Positions 43,304 to 51,426 of a stretch of 64,000 nucleotides of DNA are shown piece after piece. Source of the stretch: Leucobacter massiliensis (lineage in GTDB: Bacteria; Actinomycetota; Actinomycetes; Actinomycetales; Microbacteriaceae); the NCBI RefSeq assembly GCF_002982315.1, contig NZ_MWZD01000014.1:186001-250000 (forward strand), in the 5' to 3' direction. Every line of letters starts with the position of its first letter. Position 1 is the stretch's first letter. Made by a program: the position numbers and the translations under genes. The notes beneath the pieces are model-generated. The model ran no database searches and had not been told where the DNA came from. It saw nothing but the letters and a program-made list of their open reading frames with translations.

Positions 43304-44815
43304 TTACCAGGAGACGGGGAGGGCTTTTCCCTCCTCGTAGCCGGCGGCCGACTGCAGGCCGACACGGGCGCGGGTGTGGAAGTCGCGCAGGGTCGCCGCG
43401 CCGGCGTAGGTGAAGGAGGATCGCACCCCCGAGGTGATCATGTCGAGGAGGTCCTCCACCCCGGGCCGCTGGGGGTCGAGGTAGATCTTGGAGGAGGAGA
43501 TGCCCTCGGCGAACAGCTCCTTGCGCGCACGCTCGTAGGGGTCCAGCCCGCCGAAGCGGCCATGCACGGCCTTCGTGGAGGCCATGCCCCACGACTCCTT
43601 GTACTGCCGCCCCTCCTCGTCGCTGCGGAGCTCGCCGGGCGACTCGGCGGTGCCGGCGAACCAGGATCCGATCATCACCGAGGCGGCACCGGCCGCGAGC
43701 GCGAGCGCGACGTCGCGCGGGTAGCGCACGCCGCCGTCCGCCCAGACGTGCGCGCCCAGTTCGCGTGCCGCCTGCGCGGTCTCGAGCACGGCGGAGAACT
43801 GGGGGCGCCCCACCGCGGTCATCATGCGGGTGGTGCACATGGCGCCCGGCCCCACCCCCACCTTCAGGATGCCGGCGCCGGCAGACACGAGATCGTCGAC
43901 GCCGTCGGCCGTGACGATGTTGCCGGCGACGATCGGCAGGCCGAGCCGCAGCCCGCTCACGGCGCGCAGCGCCCGCAGCATGCCCTCCTGGTGGCCGTGG
44001 GCGGTGTCGAGCACGAGCACATCGGCGCCGGCGGCGGCGAGGGCGCGCGCCTTGCCCGTCACGTCGCCGTTGATGCCGACCGCGGCGGCGACCGTGAGGC
44101 GCCCGTCCGCGTCGAGCGCGGGACGGTACAGGGTGCGGCGCAGGGCCGAGCGCTGGGTGAGCACGCCCACGAGCTCGCCCCGCGAGACGACGCACACCGC
44201 CTCGGGCGACGACCCGGCCGCGTGGCGCTCCGCGGGCTCCCCCACCGCGAGCGCCTCGGTGACGAGGTCGAAGGCGCGGCGGGGCTCGTCGAGTTCTCCG
44301 GCGTCGAGGACCGGGGTGTCGCCGCGGACGAGGCTCCCGAGCCGGGCGTCGGCGGGCACGGTGGCGAGGCGTTCCGCGGAGAGGATCCCGCGGACCAGTC
44401 GCTGGGCGATCCGCGCTCCGAACTCCGGAGCATCCCCCTCGGCGACGACCACGGTCTGGCCTGGCGCGCGCGGGATCAGCCGCAGCGCGTCCGCCGCGGT
44501 GGCGTCCGCGGCGAGGACGAGGGGCGTGTCGAAGGGGACGGGCTGATCCTTCACCCAGTGGATCGCGCGATCCATGGCGGCCGGGTCGAGGTCCTGCGGG
44601 AGCACGGCGAGGCCGCCGCGGCGGGCGAGCACGGCGGCGAGGCGGGGCCCGGTCACGGAGTTCATGTTGGCAGCGACGAGCGGGAGGGTGGCCGCCGTGC
44701 CGTCCTCGGGCGCCAGATCGACGCTGAGCCGGCTGCCGACATCGGAGTGCCGGGGCACGAGGAACACGTCCGAGTAGGTGAGATCGACCGCGGGAAGGGC
44801 ACCGATGAATTCCAT
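43304..44815 (-). CDS. guaB1: GuaB1-family IMP dehydrogenase-related protein / GMP reductase
   Basis: The ~503-residue protein has an IMPDH/GMPR barrel interrupted by a CBS-domain pair (about residues 95-215, with VVSRGELVGVLTQRSALR). The catalytic loop GVGPGAMCTTRMMT holds the nucleophilic cysteine. The actinobacterial GuaB1 group was shown to act as GMP reductase rather than IMP dehydrogenase, so purine salvage (GMP to IMP) is the likely role. The start may be the ATG at 44815 or the GTG at 44824; a -10-like TAGCGT ends seven bases before the ATG, suggesting a leaderless transcript. Confidence 0.9.
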   Translation of the reverse strand: MEFIGALPAVDLTYSDVFLVPRHSDVGSRLSVDLAPEDGTAATLPLVAANMNSVTGPRLAAVLARRGGLAVLPQDLDPAAMDRAIHWVKDQPVPFDTPLVLAADATAADALRLIPRAPGQTVVVAEGDAPEFGARIAQRLVRGILSAERLATVPADARLGSLVRGDTPVLDAGELDEPRRAFDLVTEALAVGEPAERHAAGSSPEAVCVVSRGELVGVLTQRSALRRTLYRPALDADGRLTVAAAVGINGDVTGKARALAAAGADVLVLDTAHGHQEGMLRALRAVSGLRLGLPIVAGNIVTADGVDDLVSAGAGILKVGVGPGAMCTTRMMTAVGRPQFSAVLETAQAARELGAHVWADGGVRYPRDVALALAAGAASVMIGSWFAGTAESPGELRSDEEGRQYKESWGMASTKAVHGRFGGLDPYERARKELFAEGISSSKIYLDPQRPGVEDLLDMITSGVRSSFTYAGAATLRDFHTRARVGLQSAAGYEEGKALPVSW

Positions 44816-44920
44816 GTCTCCCACGCTAGCGCGGGCGGTGCGGCGCGTGATACCCGCCGGGCGCTCGTCCGAACTACGCTTGAGGTCGTCAACCGCAGGG
44901 AGAACGGGAAAGGGTTACGC

Positions 44921-45409
44921 ATGTTCAAGGGTTTCAAGGAGTTCCTGCTCCGGGGCAACGTCGTCGATCTGGCGGTCGCGGTGGTGATCGGCGCCGCCTT
45001 CAACGCGGTGGTGCAGCAGGTCGTCGACTCGCTCATCAACCCGATCATCGGCATGGTGTTCAAAGCCGACTCCCTCGACGGGGCGCTGCTGATCGGCCTG
45101 CCCGGGGGCGGGGCGATCGCGCTGGGCGCCGTGATCGGCGCCGTCATCAACTTCGTGATCGTCGCGGCGGTGGTCTACTTCGTGTTCGTCATGCCGATGA
45201 ACCGGCTGCGTCGCCCGGCGCCGGAGAAGAACGAGCCGGCGGTCCCCACTGAGCAGGAGCTGCTGACCGAGATCCGGGATCTGCTGCGCGCGCAGGGCGG
45301 GGCGGTCGCACAGGGCGGGGCGGCGGCGCCCGGCGCTGCCGGGGCGCAGCCCGTCACCGCCGCCGGCACCGCTCCCGCGGAGGGCGAGGTCCCGCCGCAC
45401 AAGCACTAG
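44921..45409 (+). CDS. mscL: Large-conductance mechanosensitive channel
   Basis: MscL opens under membrane tension to release solutes during hypo-osmotic shock. The 162-residue protein starts with MFKGFKEFLLRGNVVDLAVAVVIGAAF (amphipathic N-terminal helix and TM1), has a second membrane segment near residues 65-90 and a cytoplasmic helix (EQELLTEIRDLLRAQGG). The tail is longer and more Ala/Pro/Gly-rich than usual. The ATG at 44921 follows GGGAAAGGG. The gene is divergent from guaB1. Confidence 0.95.
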   Translation: MFKGFKEFLLRGNVVDLAVAVVIGAAFNAVVQQVVDSLINPIIGMVFKADSLDGALLIGLPGGGAIALGAVIGAVINFVIVAAVVYFVFVMPMNRLRRPAPEKNEPAVPTEQELLTEIRDLLRAQGGAVAQGGAAAPGAAGAQPVTAAGTAPAEGEVPPHKH

Positions 45410-45466
45410 TCCCGCTTCCCCCACTCGGGCAACAGGGAGCGGCGGAGGCTCGGGCGAAGCAGCCGG

Positions 45467-46906
45467 TCAGCGGGTGCGGCGGTCGAGCCGGTCGAGGAAG
45501 AGCGCCTCGGTGAGCACCGACTTCTCGAAGGACGCGAGGTGCAGCGACTCGTTGGGGCTGTGGGCGCGGCCGTCGGGGTCCTCGACGCCCGTGACGAGGA
45601 TCTGCGCAGCCGGGAACTCCTCGACCAGCTCGGCGATGAACGGGATGGATCCGCCCACCCCCATGTCGACCGGCTCGCGGCCCCAGGCGTCCGCCATCGC
45701 GCGGCGCGCCTCGCCGACCGCCCATCCCTCCGTGTCCACGAGGAAGGCCTGGCCGAGGCTCTCGTCCTCGAAGCTCAGCCGCGCTCCGAAGGGCGCGTGG
45801 GCGAGCAGATGCTCCCGGAGCGCCGTGAAGGCCTCCTCGGGCTGCTGTCCGGGCGCGATCCGCGCGCTGATCCGCACCCGCACCGCGGGGATGAGCGTGT
45901 TCGAGGCGTTCGCGACGTCGGGGGCGTCGATCCCCGTGACCGAGATGGCGGGCTGCGCCCAGATGCGCGACAGGATCTCGCCGCGGCCGATGGGGCTCAC
46001 CCCGTCCAGCAGCCCGGCCTCGGCGCGCAGTCGCTGCTCGTCGTAGGGCGGCGAACTCAGCTCGGCGGAGCGCAGGCCCTCGACGGCCACGGCGCCGTCG
46101 GCATCCCACAGCGTGTCGAGCAGGCGCACGGCGGCGAGCATGGCGTCGGGGACGGCGCCCCCGAACATGCCCGAGTGCGAGGCGTGGGCGAGGGTCTCGA
46201 CGCGGAGGTTGAAGGCAACGGCCCCCCGCAGGGCGACGGTGAGGCCGGGAGTGTGCTCGTCCCAGTTGCTGGAGTCGGCGACGATGATGGCGTCGGCGGC
46301 GAGCAGATCCCGGTTCTCGCGCAGGAAGTTCCCGAAGGACTGCGAGGCCCACTCCTCCTCGCCCTCGATGAACAGGGCGATGCCGAGCTCTAGTTCGCGC
46401 CCCTCGGCTGCGGCGCTCTCGGCGAGCGCTCGGATCGCGGCGATGTGCGCCATCACGCCCGCCTTGTCGTCGGCGGCGCCTCGCCCGTAGAGGCGGCCGT
46501 CCCGGTGGCTCGGCTCGAAGGGCGGGGTGTCCCAGTCCTCGTCCCTGCCGGGAGGCTGCACGTCGTGGTGCGCGTAGAGGAGCACGGTGGGGCGGTCGCC
46601 CCTCGGCTCGCGACGGGCGACGACGGCGGGCTGGCCGAGCTCGGGGTCCGCCTCGTGCTCGGCCCCCGCGACCGGCGCGCGGCGGATGTCGACCACGTCG
46701 AACACGCCGGTCTCGCGCAGGAGCTCCGCGATCTCCTCGGCGCTGGCCACGAGGTGCGCGGGGTCGAAGGCGGGCCACGACACGGACGGGATCCGCACCA
46801 GGCGTTCCAGATCCGCGAGCGTGCGCGAGAACTGCTCCGCGACCCGTCCGCGCAGCTCCGCCTCCCGCGCCGCGTCCCGTTCCTGCTGCTCCGACGTTCC
46901 GGCCAT
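45467..46906 (-). CDS. M20-family dipeptidase
   Basis: Zinc metallopeptidase of the M20 (dipeptidase/carnosinase-like) family, 479 residues. Metal ligands appear in order: His in LLYAHHDVQPPG, bridging Asp in LYGRGAADDKAG, catalytic Glu pair in IEGEEEWAS, Asp in IIVADSSNWD. A dimerisation domain follows and PNESLHLASFEKS ends the fold. No signal peptide is seen, so it is cytosolic. It hydrolyses short peptides; the exact specificity is unknown. GGAGGGCACGGGC precedes the ATG. Confidence 0.9.
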   Translation of the reverse strand: MAGTSEQQERDAAREAELRGRVAEQFSRTLADLERLVRIPSVSWPAFDPAHLVASAEEIAELLRETGVFDVVDIRRAPVAGAEHEADPELGQPAVVARREPRGDRPTVLLYAHHDVQPPGRDEDWDTPPFEPSHRDGRLYGRGAADDKAGVMAHIAAIRALAESAAAEGRELELGIALFIEGEEEWASQSFGNFLRENRDLLAADAIIVADSSNWDEHTPGLTVALRGAVAFNLRVETLAHASHSGMFGGAVPDAMLAAVRLLDTLWDADGAVAVEGLRSAELSSPPYDEQRLRAEAGLLDGVSPIGRGEILSRIWAQPAISVTGIDAPDVANASNTLIPAVRVRISARIAPGQQPEEAFTALREHLLAHAPFGARLSFEDESLGQAFLVDTEGWAVGEARRAMADAWGREPVDMGVGGSIPFIAELVEEFPAAQILVTGVEDPDGRAHSPNESLHLASFEKSVLTEALFLDRLDRRTR

Positions 46907-47001
46907 GCCCGTGCCCTCCTGCGATCCGTGTTCCCTGTTCAGCGGTCCCCACCACCCTACTCGCGGTGCCGAGGACTCCCGGCGGCACGGTGCGGTTCGG
47001 C

Positions 47002-48018
47002 TCAGCCGTCTTCGCGTTCGGCGGCTTCCGCCGCCTCTGCGGCACGCAGCTCCTCGGTCGCGGCGCGCAGCACCTCCTGCGCGCGTCGCCGCCGATGCTG
47101 CGCCATGGTCTGCGCCCCGAAGCGCTCCCCCACCCGGTCCTTCGCCTCAGCCGTCGCCGTGATGATGTGGCTGCTGGCGAGCAGGATCACCTGGGCGGAG
47201 AGGTTGAACCAGATCAGCAGGGCGATGAGTGCCGCGAAGGAGGCGAGCAGCGGGTTCGAGGTCGCCCCGCGGACGAACAGTCCCGAGAGCAGCTGCAGGA
47301 CCGCGAGCCCCGCGCCGCCGAGCAGCGCGCCGCCCCAGAGCGCGCGGGCGGGCGCCGCCACCCCCGAGAGGAGACGGAAGACGAGCACGACCGCGAGGGT
47401 GTCGATGATGAGCACCACGAGCGCCCCGAAGCCGCGGGTGAGAGCATCCGCAACCGCTCCCCCGGCGTCGAGGCCCAGCCAGCCGCCCACGGTCGAGACC
47501 CCCACGGAGCCGACCATGCTGAGCACGGCGGCGAGCACGAGCAGGCCGCCGAAGGCGAGGCCGACGAGCAGGTTCCGCAGCAGCACCCACAGGAAGAAGC
47601 CGTCGTCGTGCAGCTCGTCGGCGAGCACCCGCAGCGCCGTCCGCAGGCTCGCGATGGCGCTGATCGCCGCGCCGACGAGGCCGAGGAGCGAGAGCACCCC
47701 CGCGACGGTGAACCCCGCGGGGGCGTCGATCGCGCCCGGGTCGATCAGGCCGCCGATCCCCGGCACCGCCGTGTCGAGAGCGCCGAGGAGCGCCGACATG
47801 GCGTCGGGGTTGTCGCCCAGCCACAGCGCCGCGACCGAGAAGAACAGCAGCACCGACGCGAAGACGCTGAACAGCGCGCGGTAGGTGATGCTGTCCGCGA
47901 GGCCGGGCCCGCGGTGGTCGGCGTAGCGCAGGTAGGCGCGCACGAGCCGCCGCTGCAGTGCCCACGCGGTGAGCCTGCGCAGCAGCGCCTTCGGTCCCGT
48001 GTCCTTCTCCGCTGCCAC
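47002..48018 (-). CDS. YihY/BrkB family inner membrane protein
   Basis: The 338-residue protein has six or so hydrophobic segments and the YihY pattern: SITYRALFSVFASVLLFFSVAALW near residue 40, a long hydrophilic loop with DELHDDGFF, and WGGALLGGAGLAVLQ toward the end. Family members were once called ribonuclease BN, which is no longer accepted; the function is open. The charged C-terminus (EELRAAEAAEAAEREDG) may form a coiled coil. It starts with GTG eight bases after the stop of the small acidic gene. Confidence 0.88.
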   Translation of the reverse strand: MAAEKDTGPKALLRRLTAWALQRRLVRAYLRYADHRGPGLADSITYRALFSVFASVLLFFSVAALWLGDNPDAMSALLGALDTAVPGIGGLIDPGAIDAPAGFTVAGVLSLLGLVGAAISAIASLRTALRVLADELHDDGFFLWVLLRNLLVGLAFGGLLVLAAVLSMVGSVGVSTVGGWLGLDAGGAVADALTRGFGALVVLIIDTLAVVLVFRLLSGVAAPARALWGGALLGGAGLAVLQLLSGLFVRGATSNPLLASFAALIALLIWFNLSAQVILLASSHIITATAEAKDRVGERFGAQTMAQHRRRRAQEVLRAATEELRAAEAAEAAEREDG

Positions 48019-48026
48019 GAATCAGC

Positions 48027-48239
48027 TCACGATTCCGCGTCTTCGTCGTCCGCCTCGTCGTCGAGCGGGACCTCCAGCTGCTGTTCGAGCCAGTCGGCTT
48101 CGCTGACCGGTTCCTCGGCCGCTGCGAGCGTGCCGGGGATCCTGTCCTCGTCCTCGGGGTCGGGAACGACCGCGGCGAGCTGGTCGAGCACATCGGCCTC
48201 TGAGGCCTCGGCACTCGGTTCGATGCGATCCTGCGTCAT
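48027..48239 (-). CDS. Small acidic hypothetical protein
   Basis: A 70-residue, strongly acidic protein (VPDPEDEDRIPG, EVPLDDEADDEDAES) without membrane segments or recognised domain. It contains an EEPVSEADWLEQQ stretch. AGGGGGACACC precedes the ATG, and YihY begins eight bases after the stop, so the two are probably co-transcribed. Function unknown. Similar short acidic ORFs beside YihY may be common in this group, but this was not checked. Confidence 0.7.
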   Translation of the reverse strand: MTQDRIEPSAEASEADVLDQLAAVVPDPEDEDRIPGTLAAAEEPVSEADWLEQQLEVPLDDEADDEDAES

Positions 48240-48471
48240 GGTGTCCCCCTGTCGTTCGGTGATGCTGCGTGGTCCCTCACTCGGGTGGTACTCAGCAATC
48301 TATCTCCGGGCCTCGCCGGGGTTCAAGCCGCCCGCACCCCTCGCCGATCGGCGCCGGGTGTGCTAAGGCGTGTCGTCGCGCCTGCTACGTTCTGCCTCGC
48401 GCCCGCCGCTCCGCGCGCGGTGTAGCGTGGGTTCCGCGCGGCCGATCGCCGGCCACGGAAGGGAGCCTGGG

Positions 48472-48963
48472 ATGTCGACGGACCGCGTGCGCGCGCACCT
48501 CTCGGAGCGGGGCTGGACGGGAGAGATCCTGGAGTTCGACGGGTCGAGCGCGACGGTGCAGCTCGCGGCGGAGCGGCTCGGCACCGATCCCGAGCGGATC
48601 GCGAAGACGCTCGGCTTCGCGGACCCGGCCCGGCCCGGCTCGGCCCTGCTGGTGGTCGTGGCCGGTGACGCGCGGGTCAACGGCGGGAAGTTCAAGCGGA
48701 GCTTCGGCGGCAAGCCGCGGATGCTGCGCGGCGATGAGGTGGAGGCCCTGACGGGCCACCCGATCGGCGGGGTCTGCCCCTTTGCGAACCCCCCAGGCAC
48801 GCGGGTGCTGCTCGACGAGTCGCTGCGCCGCTTCGACGTCGTCTACCCCGCGGCGGGCACCCCCAGCTCGGCGGTGCGGCTCCGCGTCGACGAACTCGAA
48901 CGGCTCACCGGGGCGGAGGGCTGGGTGGACGTGACGGCGGGCCCGGCCGGGGAGCCCGCCTGA
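48472..48963 (+). CDS. ybaK: YbaK/EbsC-type aminoacyl-tRNA deacylase
   Basis: The 163-residue protein matches the YbaK/ProX editing fold, which hydrolyses mischarged tRNAs such as Cys-tRNA(Pro). Visible features are RIAKTLGFADPARPGSALLV with the catalytic-type lysine region, GGKFKRSFGGKPRML, and the hallmark TGHPIGGVCPFANP. The ATG at 48472 follows AAGGGAG. It is convergent with a butanediol dehydrogenase gene, and a strong shared hairpin separates them. Confidence 0.9.
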   Translation: MSTDRVRAHLSERGWTGEILEFDGSSATVQLAAERLGTDPERIAKTLGFADPARPGSALLVVVAGDARVNGGKFKRSFGGKPRMLRGDEVEALTGHPIGGVCPFANPPGTRVLLDESLRRFDVVYPAAGTPSSAVRLRVDELERLTGAEGWVDVTAGPAGEPA

Positions 48964-48978
48964 GCGGTGCCGCACGCC

Positions 48979-49024
48979 CGCGCGCCGCGGCGGGCCCCGC
49001 CCGGGGAGCCCGCCGCGGCGCGCG
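48979..49024. terminator. Bidirectional terminator between ybaK and the butanediol dehydrogenase
   Basis: A perfect 17-bp GC stem (CGCGCGCCGCGGCGGGC with its complement) around a 12-base loop lies between two converging genes, 15 bp and 11 bp from their stops. Confidence 0.8.
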
Positions 49025-49035
49025 GACAGCCCTCG

Positions 49036-50112
49036 CTAGAGGCCCTCGCCGCTCGGCGAGACGAGGATCTTGACCGCGGTCTCGTTGCGATTGATGAGGG
49101 TGTCGAAGCCCTCGTCGACGAGCTGGTCGAGCCCGATCCTGCCGGTGATGAAGGGGGCGAGGTCGATCTTCCCCTCCTCGACGAGCTTGATCGTGGCGGG
49201 ATGATCGTTCACGTAGGCGATGGTGCCGCGCAGCTCGATCTCCTTGAGGACGAGCTTCTGCACGTCGAGCTCGGCCCGGTGCCCCCAGATGGAGATGACG
49301 ACGATGACCCCCTGGGGCCGCACGGCGTCGATGAGGGTGTCGAGCACGACCTGCACGCTGCTCGCCTCGAAGGCGACATCGGCGCCGCGGCCGCCGGTGA
49401 GCCGCTTCACCTCCGCGACCACGTCGACCTCCGCCGGGTTGAGGGCGTGGTCTGCGACGCCGGCTTCGAGCGCCTTCTCGCGCCGGAGCGGGCTGAGCTC
49501 GGAGACGATGACGTTGACGCCCTCCGCCTTGAGCACGGCCGCGGTGAGCAGCCCGATGGGCCCGGCTCCGCCGATGAGCGCCCACTGCCCGGCCCGCACG
49601 CCGGACCGGACCACGGCATGGTGCGCCACCGACAGCGGCTCGATGAGGGCGGCCTCGTCCAGGGGGACGGTGTCGGCGATGGGGTGGACCCAGCGGCGCT
49701 CGACGACGACGTTCTCGGAGAGCCCGCCGCCCCGTCCGCCGAGGCCGATGAAGTTCATGTTCTCGGACAGGTGGTAGTCGGTGCTCTCGGGCCCCGTGTC
49801 GACCGAGGGGTCGATGATGTAGGGCTCGACGACGACGTGCTGCCCGACGCGGAGGTCGGTGATGCCCTCCCCGAGCTCGCTGACGACGCCCGAGAACTCG
49901 TGGCCCATCGTGATCGGGGCCGACTCGCCGGAGATGGGGTGCGGGTGGCCGGCGGGCGGGACGAAGATGGGGCCGTCGAGGTACTCGTGCAGATCGCTGC
50001 CGCAGATCCCGGTCCACGCGACGTCGACGCGCACGGTGCCGGGCTGGAGCGGCTGCGGCTCGATGTCCTCGATTCGGATGTCTTTCCGGCCGTAGTAGCG
50101 GGCTGCTCTCAT
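49036..50112 (-). CDS. 2,3-butanediol dehydrogenase-like zinc/NAD enzyme
   Basis: Medium-chain dehydrogenase of 358 residues, closest in pattern to (R,R)-butanediol dehydrogenase/sorbitol dehydrogenase. The catalytic zinc region is GICGSDLHEYLDG and MGHEFSGVVSELG. The NAD motif is IGGAGPIGLLTAAV. ALIEPLSVAHHAV is typical. The structural zinc lobe lacks its four cysteines: the segment after VVVEPYI reads IDPSVDTGPESTDYHLSENM, so that zinc is not bound. It would interconvert acetoin and butanediol or a similar diol. Confidence 0.88.
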   Translation of the reverse strand: MRAARYYGRKDIRIEDIEPQPLQPGTVRVDVAWTGICGSDLHEYLDGPIFVPPAGHPHPISGESAPITMGHEFSGVVSELGEGITDLRVGQHVVVEPYIIDPSVDTGPESTDYHLSENMNFIGLGGRGGGLSENVVVERRWVHPIADTVPLDEAALIEPLSVAHHAVVRSGVRAGQWALIGGAGPIGLLTAAVLKAEGVNVIVSELSPLRREKALEAGVADHALNPAEVDVVAEVKRLTGGRGADVAFEASSVQVVLDTLIDAVRPQGVIVVISIWGHRAELDVQKLVLKEIELRGTIAYVNDHPATIKLVEEGKIDLAPFITGRIGLDQLVDEGFDTLINRNETAVKILVSPSGEGL

Positions 50113-50266
50113 GACGCTTCCTCTCTCGAACGGAGGGCGGGATCGTCGTCGGCCTCGGGCGTCCCCCTGCGGCCGAAGCCCGCCCTCGCCCCCAGCCTAG
50201 ACCCCGTGGCGTCGCGGCGGCAGGCCCGGAAAGCGCCGGTCCGGCGCCGGCCGCGCCAGGCCGGGC

Positions 50267-50806
50267 TCAGTGCTCGTGCGAGATCCCGTGGGGCAGCGCG
50301 AACTCGCCCGGGGCGGTGTTCGCGAGCGCGGGCGTGGTGACGGCCGCGACGAGCATGGCCTGCACGGTGAGGATCACGGCGAGGGTGCCGGCCCTAGGCC
50401 ACCGCGCGGCCGGGCGCTCATCCGGCGCCGTGCGCTGCTCGCCCGCAGCGCCGGCCCGTCCGGGCGCCGAGGACGGAACCGCACGTCCGCTGCGGCGCAG
50501 CTCGAAGGCCGCGAGCACGGCAACGGTCCAGTGCAGCAGGAGCAGCGCAAGGAGCGGCACGATCCCCACCGTTCCGGTGAAGAGCAGCAGGGTGACGCTG
50601 GCGACCACGAGGACGGCCACGGCGATGGCGGCACGCGGGGCCGGTATGCGGTCCCAGCGCAGCGCGAGCACCGCCCATCCGAACTCCGCCACGGCGAGCG
50701 CCAGGAGGACGGCGGCGACGAGCGCGGGCGACCCCGCCGCGACGGCGCAGAGGATCAGCCCTGCGCCGAACGCGGCGAGGCCGCACCAGCCGGTAGCGGG
50801 CCTCAC
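50267..50806 (-). CDS. Multi-pass membrane protein of unknown function
   Basis: About 179 residues with at least five hydrophobic segments (GLAAFGAGLILCAVAAGS, LVAAVLLALAVAEFGWAVL, AIAVAVLVVASVTLLLF and others) and a hydrophilic loop before the last. The C-terminus GEFALPHGISHEH is histidine-rich and could bind metal. It starts with GTG inside the stop of the DUF4383 gene (GTGA), so they are translated together. No family was recognised. Confidence 0.75.
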   Translation of the reverse strand: MRPATGWCGLAAFGAGLILCAVAAGSPALVAAVLLALAVAEFGWAVLALRWDRIPAPRAAIAVAVLVVASVTLLLFTGTVGIVPLLALLLLHWTVAVLAAFELRRSGRAVPSSAPGRAGAAGEQRTAPDERPAARWPRAGTLAVILTVQAMLVAAVTTPALANTAPGEFALPHGISHEH

Positions 50807-51219
50807 ACGGCCGGGCGTGCGGCGACCGCGCGGTCGCGGTCGGCGCCGATCGCGACGCCCAGCAGGATCAGGGCGCTGCCGAGGTGGAGGATGTGGTCGG
50901 CGGTGTTCAGCGCGAGGATGTTCGCGGCGGTGTCCGCGATGAAGAAGCCCACGATGCCGACGAGCAGGTAGACCGCGCCGACCGTGCCGTTGATCCCCTT
51001 CGCGGCGCTCACGCCGGAGAGCGCGCCGATGACGAGGAGCGCGCCGATGAGGAGGTGGACGATGTTGTGCAGCGGGTTCACCTCGAAGACGCCGAGCAGC
51101 AGCCCGCCCTCCGTGGCGATGAATCCCACTCCCCCGGTGACGAGGAAGCCGAGCACACCGACGAGCAGATAGATGATTCCGAAGACGAGTCCTACGACTC
51201 GGTTTGCCGAGTTCTTCAC
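50803..51219 (-). CDS. DUF4383 membrane protein
   Basis: The 138-residue protein has four membrane segments and matches DUF4383, common in actinobacteria and often duplicated. Marks are the start RVVGLVFGIIYLLVGVLGF, the VNPLHNIVHLLIGALLV loop-helix and LALNTADHILHLGSALILL, the last two carrying repeated N-x2-H-x2-H patterns. Function unknown; it often occurs with stress genes. The GTG at 51219 follows GGGAGGACCACC. It pairs with the membrane gene downstream and diverges from the polyketide cluster. Confidence 0.85.
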   Translation of the reverse strand: MKNSANRVVGLVFGIIYLLVGVLGFLVTGGVGFIATEGGLLLGVFEVNPLHNIVHLLIGALLVIGALSGVSAAKGINGTVGAVYLLVGIVGFFIADTAANILALNTADHILHLGSALILLGVAIGADRDRAVAARPAV

Positions 51220-51325
51220 GGTGGTCCTCCCGATGGTCGTGCGTATGACGACGAGGTCGTCGGTGGCGGCGCTTCGTGGCGCCGTGCACCCCACACTGTC
51301 GCGCCGGGGCCCCGCTGGCCAGGCC

Positions 51326-51355
51326 TTGCGCCACCCGGCGCTCATGGAGTATGTT
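51326..51355 (+). promoter_or_regulatory. Candidate promoter of the type III PKS cluster
   Basis: TTGCGC (51326-51331) and TATGTT (51350-51355) have 18-bp spacing. The transcript would start about 65 bases before the PKS start codon. Confidence 0.45.
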
Positions 51356-51426
51356 CACGGCCGTCTCCCAGCTTCGGGTCGGGCGCGGCGCCGCCGCGTG
51401 TCAACCCCTCGCGCGCGGAGCGCCGC

